A DNA stretch of 64,000 nucleotides from Streptomyces sp. BK208 (GTDB lineage: Bacteria; Actinomycetota; Actinomycetes; Streptomycetales; Streptomycetaceae), in assembly GCF_004364245.1 (NCBI RefSeq), contig NZ_SOAV01000005.1:62001-126000 (forward strand). Reading direction: 5' to 3'. The translations under genes and the position numbers were made by a program. Below, piece by piece: positions 15,659 to 24,732 of the stretch. The notes beneath the pieces were generated by a model. The model was not told the DNA's origin, searched no databases, and worked only from the letters and a program-made list of their open reading frames with translations. Position 1 is the first letter of the stretch. Every line of letters starts with the position of its first letter.

Positions 15659-17371
15659 TTACGGCAGCGCGTGCACGTGCGCGCCCACCGCGCTCGACCA
15701 GCCGTTGCCCGCCGTCGCGTCCCAGTTGGTGGACCAGGTCATCGCGCCGCGCAGGGCGGGGTACGTCTTCGACGGCTTGAAGGAGCCGCAGTTGGTCGCC
15801 TTGGTGAGGCAGTCCAGGGCGGCGTTGACCACCGACGGGGAGACGTAGCCGCCGCCCGCCGCGCGGGTGGAGGCCGGGAGGCCCAGGCCGACCTGGGACG
15901 GGGCGAGGCCGCCCTCCAGCTGGATGCAGGCCAGGGCGGTGAGGAAGTCGACCGTGCCCTGCGAGTAGACCTTTCCGTCGCAGCCCAGCATCGAGCCGCT
16001 GTTGTAGTACTGCATGTTGACGACCGTGAGGATGTCCTTCACGTTCAGCGCGGTCTGGAAGTAGCCGCCCTGCGTCGACTGCATGTCGATGGTCTGCGGG
16101 GCCATCGTGAGGATCATGCCCGGGCCGGCCTTCGCCGACAGGGCGCGCAGGGCCTGGGTCATGTAGGTCGGGTTGAGACCGTTCTCCAGGTCGATGTCGA
16201 CGCCGTCGAAGCCGTACTGCTGCATGAGGGAGTACACGGAGTTCGCGAAGTTCGTCGCGGAGGCGGAGCTGTTCACCGAGACGGTGCCCTTCTCGCCGCC
16301 CACCGAGACGATGACCTTCTTGCCCGCGGCCTGCTTGGCCCGTACGTCGGCCTTGAACTGGTCGACCGTGTAGCCGCCGAGCCCGGCCGAGTCCAGGTTG
16401 AAGGTGACGGCGCCCGGTGTGGTGGTCGCGTCGGCGAAGGCCACCGCGATGATGTCGTACGCGGACGGCACGTCGGAGATCTTCTGGACCGTCGCCCCGT
16501 TGTTGAAGTTCTGCCAGTAGCCGGTCACCGCGTGCTTGGGCAGGTCGCCGCCGTTGCCGCCGTCGTCCGGCGCCGTGGTGCGGGCCGTGACCGCCGCCGA
16601 CTTCGCCGACTCGCCGGCCGCGTTCACCGCCGTGACCTGGAAGGAGTACGACGTCGACGCCGCGAGGCCGGTCACCGTCGCCGACGTGCCGGTCACCGCG
16701 GTCACCTTCGTGCCGTCGCGGTAGACGTTGTAGCCGGTGGCGCCCGACACGGTGTTCCAGGTGAGCGAGGCCGAGCTCGGCGTGGTGCCGGAGACGCTCA
16801 GGCCGGCCGGGGCCGACGGGGCCGTCGGGTCGGGGTTCCCGCCGTCGCCGCCGCCCCCGTCCGGGCCGAAGACGGAGAGGTCGTCGACGTAGTACGCCGA
16901 CTGCCCGTACCAGCCGTGCGTGTACACCGTCACGGAGGTCGTCGAGGAGCCGGTGCTGAAGGTGGTTCTGAGCTGCTTCCAGGAGGCGGAGTCCGGCGTC
17001 CAGGTCGACACGTCGGTGGTACCGGTGCCCGTCGCGCCCAGGTACGAGTAGCCGCCCTGCACCCACGCGCTCAGTGTGTACGTCGAGTTGGGCTTCACCG
17101 CGACGCTCTGCGAACAGCGCGCGTTGTCCTGCCCCGCCGGGGTGGCCTTCAGCGCGGCCGAGCCCGCGTGCGCCGGGGAGGCGACGGTGGTGCCGCTGTT
17201 CGCCGAACAGGTCCAGTTGCTCAGACCGGACTCGAAGCCGGCGTTCTTGGCGTTGTTGACGTCGGCGGCCGCCGCCGGGCCGACCGCCGTCACGGCGAGC
17301 GCCAGGGCGGCGGTGACGGCGCCCGTCAAGGAGCCGAGACGTCTTCCGCGCCGTCTGCGTACGGGGTCCAC
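15659..17371 (-). CDS. chiA: Secreted family 18 chitinase with CBM and fibronectin III domains
   Basis: A 570-residue exoenzyme that cleaves chitin. Order: signal peptide with arginine-rich start (to about residue 36), a carbohydrate-binding beta-sandwich (about 40-170), a Gly/Pro linker, one fibronectin type III domain (about 185-266), a second linker, then the GH18 barrel (about 280-570). The catalytic motif DGVDIDLE is intact with the acid at about E396. The GTG at 17371 is preceded by GGAGG at 5-nt spacing and begins the twin-arginine-like leader; the frame upstream to 17416 lacks a site. Size and neighbourhood resemble S. coelicolor ChiA. Expression is probably repressed by DasR and induced by chitin breakdown products (dre-like sites upstream). 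Confidence 0.92.
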   Translation of the reverse strand: MDPVRRRRGRRLGSLTGAVTAALALAVTAVGPAAAADVNNAKNAGFESGLSNWTCSANSGTTVASPAHAGSAALKATPAGQDNARCSQSVAVKPNSTYTLSAWVQGGYSYLGATGTGTTDVSTWTPDSASWKQLRTTFSTGSSTTSVTVYTHGWYGQSAYYVDDLSVFGPDGGGGDGGNPDPTAPSAPAGLSVSGTTPSSASLTWNTVSGATGYNVYRDGTKVTAVTGTSATVTGLAASTSYSFQVTAVNAAGESAKSAAVTARTTAPDDGGNGGDLPKHAVTGYWQNFNNGATVQKISDVPSAYDIIAVAFADATTTPGAVTFNLDSAGLGGYTVDQFKADVRAKQAAGKKVIVSVGGEKGTVSVNSSASATNFANSVYSLMQQYGFDGVDIDLENGLNPTYMTQALRALSAKAGPGMILTMAPQTIDMQSTQGGYFQTALNVKDILTVVNMQYYNSGSMLGCDGKVYSQGTVDFLTALACIQLEGGLAPSQVGLGLPASTRAAGGGYVSPSVVNAALDCLTKATNCGSFKPSKTYPALRGAMTWSTNWDATAGNGWSSAVGAHVHALP

Positions 17372-17429
17372 TGCTGCCTCCGGGGGGAGTGGGGCGGGGA
17401 TGGGGACGGTGGCCACCGCTGACGTACAA

Positions 17430-17476
17430 GGTGGTCCAGACCAATTGAGAGTGTCAAGAGGTAGGTACGGACCAAG
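17430..17476 (-). promoter_or_regulatory. Chitinase promoter with two DasR (dre)-like direct repeats and a TTGACA box
   Basis: The element at 17430-17445 holds the palindrome TGGTCCAGACCA and matches the dre/chitinase-repeat consensus. A second related copy, GGTACGGACCAA, sits at 17464-17475, 31 bp (about three helical turns) away. On the chitinase strand a TTGACA hexamer (17457-17452) lies between them, as in known Streptomyces chitinase promoters where paired direct repeats flank the -35. The -10 is not clear. DasR control is inferred from this match. Confidence 0.75.
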
Positions 17477-17696
17477 TGTGCGGACGGTTCACGACGGGCG
17501 GCTCGGCCTCGAAAATGCACAACCTGCCCTGTTTTGGCGCGCCTTGTGCATCACGAGTTGTTCCACAGCTGCCGAAACGCTGTTCTCCGGTCACAGACGC
17601 GTGGATACAGTGCTCAGGTAGTCACGCAGTGAAGTCATCCGGGTGTGCCGGAGTAACTCCGGCGGACCGGCGGGCATGGGAGACGGGGAGCCGCGC
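17477..17696. other. Divergent intergenic region chiA / Tad-locus first gene
   Basis: About 220 bp without a supported gene. It should contain the promoter for the Tad-associated gene starting at 17697; I see no confident -35/-10 pair or operator beyond the chitinase elements at its left edge. Confidence 0.4.
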
Positions 17697-18611
17697 GTGC
17701 CAACTGCCATTGCCGTGACCAGTGCCGACATGGCACTGCCGCCGCAGGACGAACGGACGCTGCCCGCAGCCGTGCTCCAGGACGTCGACCGGCGCCCGCT
17801 GGAGCAGGTGCTGGCCGAGCTGCAGACGCTGGTCGACCAGCACGGTCACCTGATCGTGGTGTGCTCCAGGGCGGTCCCGGCGAGCGTGGAACGGCGCCTG
17901 CACACCGTCCGCGCCCTCCTGGAGACCGACCGCATCGCCCTGTTCCGCCCGCCCCTGCCGCCGCTCGGCATCGCGGTACTGGCCCGTCAGTTGCGCCAGC
18001 TCGCCTCCTGCGACCTCAGCCCCGGCGTCCTCGCCTCCGCGGGCCGTCTGCTGACCCACTACCTCCACGCCGGCGCGCTGCTCGGCTCCGTCGCCCGCCT
18101 CGACCACGTTCCCGTGACCCTGAAGGCGCACGCCAGGTCCTGGGTGCCCGGAAGCCAGTTCGGCGTCGTGGCCCACCCCGCGCCGCAGCTGGTGAAGGTC
18201 GGCTCCGAAGGCGCGCTGCGCGGGCCCGAGTTCGGCACCTGGCTGCTGGTCGCCAAGGGGCCACTCCCGTCCGACTGGGTCACCGGCACCCTCGCCCCGT
18301 CCTGGCGGGTGCAGGGGCTGCGCGAGGCGGCGCTGCCCGCGGAGTCCGCGCACTGGTGGGGGACGGGCCGGCTGACCGAGTTCTGCGCGTACCTCCCCGA
18401 CCTCTCGGTCCTCTACCAACTGGTCACGTCCGTGCGGCAGAGCGCCTGCCACTGGTGCGGCATCGACGTCATCGGCGACCGGTGCGTGTTCTGCTCCGCG
18501 ACTCCGCCGGCGTACGACGACGGCAGCGGCGGCGGCCGCGACCGTGCCCTGGGGCACCGCCGCGACCCCGCTCTCGGCCACCGCCGTGAGAGACGGGCCC
18601 TGACTGGGTAG
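17697..18611 (+). CDS. Conserved hypothetical protein with C-terminal zinc ribbon, heads Tad locus
   Basis: A 304-residue soluble protein that I do not recognise by family. Its main body alternates helices and strands (AVLQDVDRRPLEQVLAEL, HLIVVCSRAVPASVERRL, GPEFGTWLLVAKG). Near the end, CHWC followed 9 residues later by CVFC forms a four-cysteine zinc ribbon, and the last 35 residues are Gly/Arg rich with an HRR repeat. The GTG at 17697 has GGGGAG 7 nt upstream; the in-frame ATG at 17676 has a poorer site. It reads into cpaB with 146 bp between, including a 13-bp repeat array, so co-transcription with the pilus genes is possible. A regulatory or assembly role is only suggested by position. 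Confidence 0.7.
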   Translation: MPTAIAVTSADMALPPQDERTLPAAVLQDVDRRPLEQVLAELQTLVDQHGHLIVVCSRAVPASVERRLHTVRALLETDRIALFRPPLPPLGIAVLARQLRQLASCDLSPGVLASAGRLLTHYLHAGALLGSVARLDHVPVTLKAHARSWVPGSQFGVVAHPAPQLVKVGSEGALRGPEFGTWLLVAKGPLPSDWVTGTLAPSWRVQGLREAALPAESAHWWGTGRLTEFCAYLPDLSVLYQLVTSVRQSACHWCGIDVIGDRCVFCSATPPAYDDGSGGGRDRALGHRRDPALGHRRERRALTG

Positions 18612-18618
18612 GTCGGTA

Positions 18619-18683
18619 CCGCCCCCGTCCGCCGCCCCCGTCCGCCGCCCCCGTCCGCCGCCCCCGTCCGCCGCTCCCGTCCG
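18619..18683. repeat. 13-bp tandem repeat, five copies
   Basis: Unit CCGCCCCCGTCCG repeated five times without gaps (the fifth has one T for C), filling most of the space between the zinc-ribbon gene and cpaB. It lacks start codons and could vary in copy number. Confidence 0.95.
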
Positions 18684-18757
18684 CCGGCCCCAGCCGTCGG
18701 TCCCGCTCCACGCCCCCCGCCCGGACTCCCGCCACCCCCAATGAGGTTGCACGGCCC

Positions 18758-19465
18758 ATGAACTCCCGTCAGCGCCGCGGCATCATCCTGCTGATCCTGT
18801 CGGTCCTCTGCGCCCTCGGCGCGTTCGCCGGTGTGCTGTCCGTCATCGACGACGTGAAGTCCAAGGTCGGCCCCGAGGTCACCGCGTACCGGCTCAAGGC
18901 CGACATCGAGCCGTACACGGAGCTCGGCGCGACGCAGTTCGAGAAGATCGAGATGCCCGAGCGCTGGCTGTCCGGGAACGCCGTCACCGACCTGTCCCAG
19001 GTCCGCGGCAAGATAGCCGTGACCCGGCTGAAGGCGGGATCGCTGCTCCAGACCGACATGATCGTCGACACCCCCGCCCTGCGGCCCGGCCAGCAGGAGG
19101 TCGCCATCATGATCGACGCGGCGACCGGTGTCGCGGGCAAGATCACCCCGGGCGCCACCGTCAACGTGTACGCCACCTTCGAGGGGCCGCGCGAGGGCGA
19201 CCCCGACCAGTCCAAGATCATCGTGACCGACGCCAGGGTCATCGACGTCGGCGAACTCACCTCGCTGGAGCCCGACGAGGACAGCCGCGACCGCGAACCC
19301 ACCGACGCCGTCCCCATCACCTTCGCCCTGTCCACCATCGACGCCCAGCGCATCACCTACGCCGAGTCGTTCGCCCGGCGCGTCCGGCTCGCACTCGTGG
19401 CCCCCGGCGGCGACACCACGGTCCCCGACAAGGACCGGACGTACGAACTCGCGAAGGACAAGTGA
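18758..19465 (+). CDS. cpaB: Flp pilus assembly protein CpaB/RcpC (SAF domain)
   Basis: A 235-residue protein with one N-terminal membrane anchor (GIILLILSVLCALGAFAGVL, about 8-27), then a SAF domain (about 40-105, TAYRLKADIEPYTELG to GSLLQTDMIV) and a beta-rich RcpC-like region with VAIMIDAATGVAGKITPGATV. In Tad systems CpaB is an envelope component needed for pilus biogenesis; in Gram-positive bacteria, which have no secretin, it probably works at the outer face of the membrane or wall. The ATG at 18758 has no strong Shine-Dalgarno match. Followed after 7 bp by tadZ. Confidence 0.85.
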   Translation: MNSRQRRGIILLILSVLCALGAFAGVLSVIDDVKSKVGPEVTAYRLKADIEPYTELGATQFEKIEMPERWLSGNAVTDLSQVRGKIAVTRLKAGSLLQTDMIVDTPALRPGQQEVAIMIDAATGVAGKITPGATVNVYATFEGPREGDPDQSKIIVTDARVIDVGELTSLEPDEDSRDREPTDAVPITFALSTIDAQRITYAESFARRVRLALVAPGGDTTVPDKDRTYELAKDK

Positions 19466-19472
19466 GAGCCGC

Positions 19473-20729
19473 ATGGCCACGAGGATCCTCCCGGCAGTCG
19501 GCGACCCGGACGCCGTACGGTCCCTCACGACCCTGCTCAGCCAGCTCCCGGACGCCGAACCGGTCGCCCCGGTCGCCGACTCCACCCAGCTCGTCGACAC
19601 CCTCGCCCGCCTCGCGGCGGAGTCGGTGGACGAGCTGCCCGAGGTCGTGATCGTCCACGAGCGCATCGGCCCGGTCCCGGCCCTGGAACTGATCCGCGAC
19701 GTCGCCCTGCGCTTCCCGGCCGCCGGCGTCATCCTCGTCACCTCCGACCCCGGCCCGGGCCTCTTCCAGGCCGCCATGGACCACGGCGCCCGCGGCCTGG
19801 TCGCCCTCCCGCTCGGCTACGAGGAACTCGCCAGCCGCGTCCAGGCGGTGGCCCAGTGGTCGGTGGGCGTGCGCCGGCACCTCGGCAGCGCCGTCGACGT
19901 GTTCACCGGGACCGGCGGCACCGTCGTCACCGTCAGCGGCGCCAAGGGCGGCGTGGGCACCACCCTCACCGCCATCCAACTGGCCCTGGCCGCCCAGGCG
20001 TCCGGCCGCTCCACCGCCCTGCTCGACATGGACCTCCAGACCGGCGACGTCGCCTCCTACCTGGATGTCCAGTTCCGCCGCTCCGTGGCCGACCTGGCCG
20101 CCATCACCGATCTGTCCCCGCGCGTCCTGGCCGACGCCGTCTTCCGCCACGACAGCGGCCTCGCCCTGCTGCTCGCCCCCGGCGAGGGCGAACGCGGCGA
20201 GGAGGTCACCGACCGTGCCGCCCGCCAGATCGTCGGTGCCCTGCGTTCCCGCTACGAGGTCGTCGTCGTCGACTGCGGCGCCCAGCTCGGCGGGGCCGGC
20301 GCGGCCGCCGTGGAGACGGCCGACACGGCGCTGCTGGTCACCACGCCGGACGTGGTCGCCGTACGGGGCGCCAAGCGGGCGGTGCGGATGTGGGACCGGC
20401 TGCAGATCCGCAAGGCGGAGGAGACGACCGTCGTCGTCAACCGGCACACGCGGGGGACCGAGATCCAGCCCCCGCTGATCCAGAAGATCACCGGCACGGC
20501 GCTCGCCGCGACGACCGTCCCCGCGAACTTCAAGGAACTCCAGGGCGCGGTGGACGCCGGCCGCGTGCACGAACTGGACGGCAGGAGCACCGTGAAGCAG
20601 GCCCTGTGGGCCCTCGCGGGCGAACTGGGCCTGGCCGGCGCGCCGGAGGGGGGCCGCAAGAGCCACGGGCGCCTGCGGCCGGACCGGGGCGCGGCCGGCT
20701 TCCGGCGCCGGAAGGAGAGCGCGGGGTGA
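19473..20729 (+). CDS. tadZ: Pilus assembly MinD/ParA-like ATPase TadZ/CpaE
   Basis: A 418-residue protein with an N-terminal atypical receiver-like domain (about 1-130: VVIVHERIGPVPALELI, VILVTSDPGPG) and a C-terminal ParA/MinD ATPase. The deviant Walker A is SGAKGGVGTTLTA near residue 150, followed by LLDMDLQTGDVASYL (switch region) and VVVDCGAQLGG. TadZ places the pilus machine in the cell. The C-terminus is basic. It overlaps the next gene by GTGA (20726-20729), so translation is likely coupled. No phosphoacceptor aspartate is evident in the receiver-like part, as usual for this family. Confidence 0.88.
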   Translation: MATRILPAVGDPDAVRSLTTLLSQLPDAEPVAPVADSTQLVDTLARLAAESVDELPEVVIVHERIGPVPALELIRDVALRFPAAGVILVTSDPGPGLFQAAMDHGARGLVALPLGYEELASRVQAVAQWSVGVRRHLGSAVDVFTGTGGTVVTVSGAKGGVGTTLTAIQLALAAQASGRSTALLDMDLQTGDVASYLDVQFRRSVADLAAITDLSPRVLADAVFRHDSGLALLLAPGEGERGEEVTDRAARQIVGALRSRYEVVVVDCGAQLGGAGAAAVETADTALLVTTPDVVAVRGAKRAVRMWDRLQIRKAEETTVVVNRHTRGTEIQPPLIQKITGTALAATTVPANFKELQGAVDAGRVHELDGRSTVKQALWALAGELGLAGAPEGGRKSHGRLRPDRGAAGFRRRKESAG

Positions 20730-21127
20730 GCGTGTCACGCGCCCGGCGACAGGCCCGGGACGGGGAGAGCGGCCAGGTCACCATCGAGTTCCTCGGCATG
20801 ACCCCGGTGATCGTCGCGACGCTGGTGGTGCTGTGGCAGCTCGTGCTCGTGGGATACACGTACACGCTCGCGGGGAATGCTGCCGACGAGGCGGTACGGG
20901 CGGCGACGGCGGCCGAGCGCGGGGCGCGGGACGCCGCGTGCCGTCAGGCGGGCCTGGACAAGCTGCCGGGCTCCTGGGAGGGAGGCGCCGAGGTGCAATG
21001 CGGCGGCGCGGGCGGCTACGTCACCGCCGACGTGCGCATCGAGGTCCCGGTCCTCTTCCCGGGCACCCTCAGCGTCCCCTTCACCGTGCACGGACACGCC
21101 GGGGCCGTGGAAGAGGAGGACGACTGA
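20726..21127 (+). CDS. TadE-like pseudopilin/pilus-associated protein (first copy)
   Basis: A 133-residue protein: short basic N-terminus, a processing-like motif SGQVTIEFLG with the glutamate five residues after the glycine, one hydrophobic helix (MTPVIVATLVVLWQLVLVGYTYTL), then an alpha/beta tail with two cysteines. TadE-type minor pseudopilins share this design and are cut by the TadV/CpaA peptidase. The GTG at 20726 overlaps the tadZ stop (GTGA) and has GGAG about 8 nt upstream; a second GTG two codons on is possible. Next gene starts 1 bp after its stop. Confidence 0.82.
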   Translation: MSVSRARRQARDGESGQVTIEFLGMTPVIVATLVVLWQLVLVGYTYTLAGNAADEAVRAATAAERGARDAACRQAGLDKLPGSWEGGAEVQCGGAGGYVTADVRIEVPVLFPGTLSVPFTVHGHAGAVEEEDD

Positions 21128-21128
21128 G

Positions 21129-21494
21129 ATGCCGTACGCGCGCACGGGCGGCCGCGCCAGGGACCGAGGCCAGGTGGCCATCGAGTACCTCGGCTTCCTC
21201 CCCATCCTGGTCCTGGTCGGCATGGCCGTCGTACAACTCGGCCTGATCGCCTACACCGCCCAGCAGGCCGGCACCGCGGCCCGTGCGGGCGCGCGCAGCG
21301 CCTCGCTGGGGGAGAGCGCGGCGGGAGCCTGCGCGGCGGCCGTCAGCAGCTGGCTGGCGGACGGCACCGACTGCCCGCCGTCGGAAGGCGCCGACGAGGT
21401 GACGGTCACCGCCACCGTCCACATCCCCACCATCGTCCCCGGCTGGGACTTCGGGGACGCCACCCGGACGGCCACCATGCCGCTGGACCACTGA
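21129..21494 (+). CDS. TadE-like pseudopilin (second copy)
   Basis: A 121-residue paralogue-like companion of the preceding gene: basic start, the motif RGQVAIEYLG with glutamate at the same place, a hydrophobic helix FLPILVLVGMAVVQLGLIAY and an alanine-rich continuation, two cysteines in the tail, ending in a beta segment VTVTATVHIPTIVPGW. The ATG at 21129 has GAGGA about 10 nt upstream, inside the end of the previous gene. Two TadE-like proteins in tandem are common in actinobacterial Tad loci. Followed after 19 bp by tadA. Confidence 0.82.
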   Translation: MPYARTGGRARDRGQVAIEYLGFLPILVLVGMAVVQLGLIAYTAQQAGTAARAGARSASLGESAAGACAAAVSSWLADGTDCPPSEGADEVTVTATVHIPTIVPGWDFGDATRTATMPLDH

Positions 21495-21513
21495 CCGAGG
21501 AGCCCGAGGACGC

Positions 21514-22851
21514 ATGAGCCTGCGCGCACGCATCCACTCCCCCGAGGAGCACGGCAGCCGGGGCGAGGACGGCCACCTGGTCGCCTCCTACCGGGCCAAG
21601 CTCCTGGAGGAGATCGACCTCGCCGAGATGAGCTCCCTGGCGGCGGCCGAGCGCCGGGCCCGCCTGGAGCGGGTCCTCGGGCACATCATCAGCCGCGAGG
21701 GACCCGTCCTGTCGACGGTCGAACGCGCCCAGCTGATCCGCCGGGTCGTCGACGAGGCCCTGGGCCTCGGCATCCTGGAGCCGCTCCTCGAAGACGCCTC
21801 GATCACGGAGATCATGGTCAACGGCCCCGAAGCGATCTTCGTGGAGCGGGCCGGCCGCGTCGAGCAACTGCCCCTCCGCTTCGCCTCCCACGACCAGCTG
21901 ATGCAGACCATCGAGCGCATCGTCTCGACGGTCAACCGCCGCGTGGACGAGTCGAACCCGATGGTCGACGCCCGCCTCCCCTCCGGCGAGCGCGTCAACG
22001 TCATCATCCCGCCGCTCTCCCTCACCGGAGCGACGCTCACCATCCGCCGCTTCCCGCGCTCCTTCACCCTCCAGGAGCTGATCGGCCTCGGCTCGCTCGA
22101 CGAGAACATGCTCTACCTGCTGGCCGGCCTGGTGCAGGCCCGCTTCAACATCATCGTCTCGGGTGCGACCGGCACCGGGAAGACGACCCTCCTCAACGCC
22201 CTCTCCGGTCTCATCCCGGAGTCCGACCGCATCATCACCATCGAGGACTCGGCCGAACTCCAGCTCCAGCAGGCGCACGTCATCCGCCTGGAGTCCCGCC
22301 CGCCGAACGTCGAGGGCCAGGGCCGCGTCACCATCCGCGACCTGGTCCGCAACTCGCTGCGCATGCGCCCCGACCGCATCGTCGTCGGCGAGGTGCGCGG
22401 CGGCGAGTCCCTGGACATGCTCCAGGCCATGTCCACGGGCCACGACGGCTCGTTGGCCACCGTGCACGCCAACAGCGCCGAGGACGCCCTGATGCGCCTG
22501 CAGACCCTGGCCTCGATGTCGGACGTGGAGATCCCCTTCGTCGCCCTGCACGACCAGATCAACAGCTCCGTCGACGTCATCATCCAGCTCACCCGCTTCG
22601 CCGACGGCGCCCGCCGCATCACCGAGATCGCCATGCTCGCCAGCCACGGCGGCGAGCCGTACCGGCTCGCCACGGTCGCCCGTTTCAACGCCCGCCCGAT
22701 GACCGCCGACGGCCGCGTCGCCGGCGCGTACGAGTACCACGCCCTCCCGCGACGCACCGCCGAGCGCCTCTACCTGGCGGGCCAGCCCGTCCCGCAGGCC
22801 TTCGGCGTGGCCCACACCCCGGACCAGCTCACCACCCGAGAAGCCAGGTAG
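21514..22851 (+). CDS. tadA: Tad pilus secretion ATPase TadA/CpaF
   Basis: A 445-residue hexameric ATPase of the GspE/VirB11 superfamily that powers pilin extrusion at the cytoplasmic membrane. N-terminal helical domain to about residue 80, then EILVNGP-type segment (ITEIMVNGPEAIFVE), Walker A GATGTGKTTLL near 219, an Asp box with IEDSAELQL, Walker B around RIVVGEVRGGE and the histidine box ATVHANSAEDAL. Every active-site motif is intact. The ATG has an AGGA site. Followed after 9 bp by tadB. Confidence 0.95.
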   Translation: MSLRARIHSPEEHGSRGEDGHLVASYRAKLLEEIDLAEMSSLAAAERRARLERVLGHIISREGPVLSTVERAQLIRRVVDEALGLGILEPLLEDASITEIMVNGPEAIFVERAGRVEQLPLRFASHDQLMQTIERIVSTVNRRVDESNPMVDARLPSGERVNVIIPPLSLTGATLTIRRFPRSFTLQELIGLGSLDENMLYLLAGLVQARFNIIVSGATGTGKTTLLNALSGLIPESDRIITIEDSAELQLQQAHVIRLESRPPNVEGQGRVTIRDLVRNSLRMRPDRIVVGEVRGGESLDMLQAMSTGHDGSLATVHANSAEDALMRLQTLASMSDVEIPFVALHDQINSSVDVIIQLTRFADGARRITEIAMLASHGGEPYRLATVARFNARPMTADGRVAGAYEYHALPRRTAERLYLAGQPVPQAFGVAHTPDQLTTREAR

Positions 22852-22860
22852 GACCGCCCG

Positions 22861-23811
22861 ATGGAACCGGAACTCGACACGCTCGTCACGCTCACCACCG
22901 GCGTCACGCTGCTGACCTGCGTCCTGGCGGTCGCCGGCCTGCACTCGTACGCCGCCGGCAAGGCGCAGCGGGCGGCCCTGGTCGACCGCCTCACCGCGTC
23001 CGGGCAGAGCCGGACGAGCGGACGCCGGCGCCGTTTCCCGGCCCTGGACCGCCGGCTGCGCCGCACCGGGCTCGGCAGGAACCTGGAACGGCGCCTGTCG
23101 GCGACCGGTCTGGACGTGACCCCCGGCGAGTTCTTCGCGTACATGGTGGCGACGGTCGCCGGCCTGTGGCTGATCGGCCAGGCCGCCCTGGCCCCCTTCT
23201 TCGGCCCGCTGGCCGGCCTGCTGGGCATCGGCGTCGCTCTCCAGTTCCTCAACTGGCAACGCCAGAAACGCATCGAGAAGTTCATCAACCAGCTCCCCGA
23301 ACTCGCCCGCATCCTCGCCAACGCCACCCAGGCGGGCCTCGCCCTGCGCACCGCCATCGGCATGGCGGCGGAGGAGCTGGAGGCCCCGGCCGGCGAGGAA
23401 CTGGCCAAGGTGGCCGACCAACTCGCCATCGGCGCCACCATGGACGACGCCCTCGGCGAACTCGCCGGCCGCCTCCCCTCCCGCGAGCTGGTGGTCCTGG
23501 TCACCACCCTCGTCCTGTCCAACCGCGCGGGCGGCCAGGTGGTCAGCGCGCTGCGCAACCTGACGGAGACCCTGGAGGAACGCAAGGAGACCCGGCGCGA
23601 GGTCCGCACCCAGCTCTCCCAGGTCACGATGACCTCGTACGCCGTCCCCGTCCTGGGCATCGGCTCGTTGCTCCTGATGAACGGCGTCAAGGACGGCGCC
23701 CTGGAGCGCATGACGGGCTCCTCGGCCGGCCAGGCAGCGGTGATCACCGCCTTCGCGCTGTACGCCGTCGGCTTCGTCCTCATCCGCCGCCTGTCCCGCA
23801 TCGACGTCTGA
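22861..23811 (+). CDS. tadB: Tad pilus inner-membrane platform protein TadB
   Basis: A 316-residue GspF-domain membrane protein. It has an N-terminal helix (LVTLTTGVTLLTCVLAVAGL), a basic loop, two central helices around 100-130, a cytoplasmic T2SSF domain (about 150-270; FINQLPELARILANATQAGL and TLVLSNRAGGQVVSALRNL) and two C-terminal helices. TadB and TadC together form the platform on which TadA acts. ATG at 22861, 9 bp after tadA. It is 18 bp from the tadC start with a ribosome-binding site in the gap. Confidence 0.92.
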   Translation: MEPELDTLVTLTTGVTLLTCVLAVAGLHSYAAGKAQRAALVDRLTASGQSRTSGRRRRFPALDRRLRRTGLGRNLERRLSATGLDVTPGEFFAYMVATVAGLWLIGQAALAPFFGPLAGLLGIGVALQFLNWQRQKRIEKFINQLPELARILANATQAGLALRTAIGMAAEELEAPAGEELAKVADQLAIGATMDDALGELAGRLPSRELVVLVTTLVLSNRAGGQVVSALRNLTETLEERKETRREVRTQLSQVTMTSYAVPVLGIGSLLLMNGVKDGALERMTGSSAGQAAVITAFALYAVGFVLIRRLSRIDV

Positions 23812-23829
23812 GAGGAGGTGAGCGACGAC

Positions 23830-24732
23830 ATGGGACTCCCGCTCCCCGGCATCCTCCTGGCCCTCCTCATGGGCCTGGGCGTCTGGGGCGTCTTCGCCGG
23901 CATCCGCATGTACCGGGCGGACGCCAAGCTCCCCGACGACCTCGCCCTCGCCCTGGAGGTCGGCGCCACCCGCACCGGCGCGGCGCACTCCCTCATCGAC
24001 CGCATGGGCATGCGCTACGCCCCCGCCGTGCAGCGCCTCATGGGCCCGGCCCTGGTCGCCCGCTACCGCCGCCGGATCGACCTGGCCGGCAACCCCGGCG
24101 GCCTCACCATCGACCGCTACGCCGCCCGCCGCGCGGTCTACGGCTTCCTGGGCGCCCTCGGCTTCCTGGTCTTCGTCCTCCGGGGCCAGTACCTGGTGGC
24201 CCTCCTGCTCCTGGCCTTCGGCGCGTTCTGGACGGAGGTGGGCATCTGGTCGGCGATCCGCATCCGCAGGGACGTCATCGAGCGCACGCTCCCCGACTTC
24301 CTGGACGTCCTGGCGGTGGTGGTCAGCGCGGGCCTGGGTTTCCGCCAGGCCCTGGACCGGGTGTCGACGCGCTACGAGGGCCCCTGGGCCGACGAACTGC
24401 GCATCACACTGCGCCAGATGGACCTCGGCATGAGCCGCCGCGAAGCCTTCACGGAGCTGCGCCGGCGCAACGACTCCGAGCAGGTGGCGATGTTCGTGAC
24501 GGCACTCCAGCAGGGCGAGGAACTGGGCGCCCCGATCGTCGACACCCTGGTCTCCCTCGCCAAGGACATGCGCCGCACCGACGCCCAGAACGCCCGCCGC
24601 AAGGCCGCGCGCGCCGTCCCCAAGGCCACGCTGATGATCACGACCTTCATGGTCCCGGCCACGATGATCCTCCTCGGCGCGGGCCTGATCCTGGGCTCGG
24701 GGACGGACTTCGGCACCATCACGGGCGAGTAG
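23830..24732 (+). CDS. tadC: Tad pilus inner-membrane platform protein TadC
   Basis: A 300-residue GspF-domain partner of TadB, with an N-terminal helix, paired helices around 100-140, the T2SSF domain (about 155-260; LPDFLDVLAVVVSAGLGF, FVTALQQGEELGAPI) and a C-terminal helix pair. I place the start at the ATG 23830, 9 nt after a strong AGGAGGTG; the GTG at 23818 lies inside that ribosome-binding site and cannot use it. Last of the platform genes; 331 bp then separate it from the pilin gene. Confidence 0.9.
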   Translation: MGLPLPGILLALLMGLGVWGVFAGIRMYRADAKLPDDLALALEVGATRTGAAHSLIDRMGMRYAPAVQRLMGPALVARYRRRIDLAGNPGGLTIDRYAARRAVYGFLGALGFLVFVLRGQYLVALLLLAFGAFWTEVGIWSAIRIRRDVIERTLPDFLDVLAVVVSAGLGFRQALDRVSTRYEGPWADELRITLRQMDLGMSRREAFTELRRRNDSEQVAMFVTALQQGEELGAPIVDTLVSLAKDMRRTDAQNARRKAARAVPKATLMITTFMVPATMILLGAGLILGSGTDFGTITGE

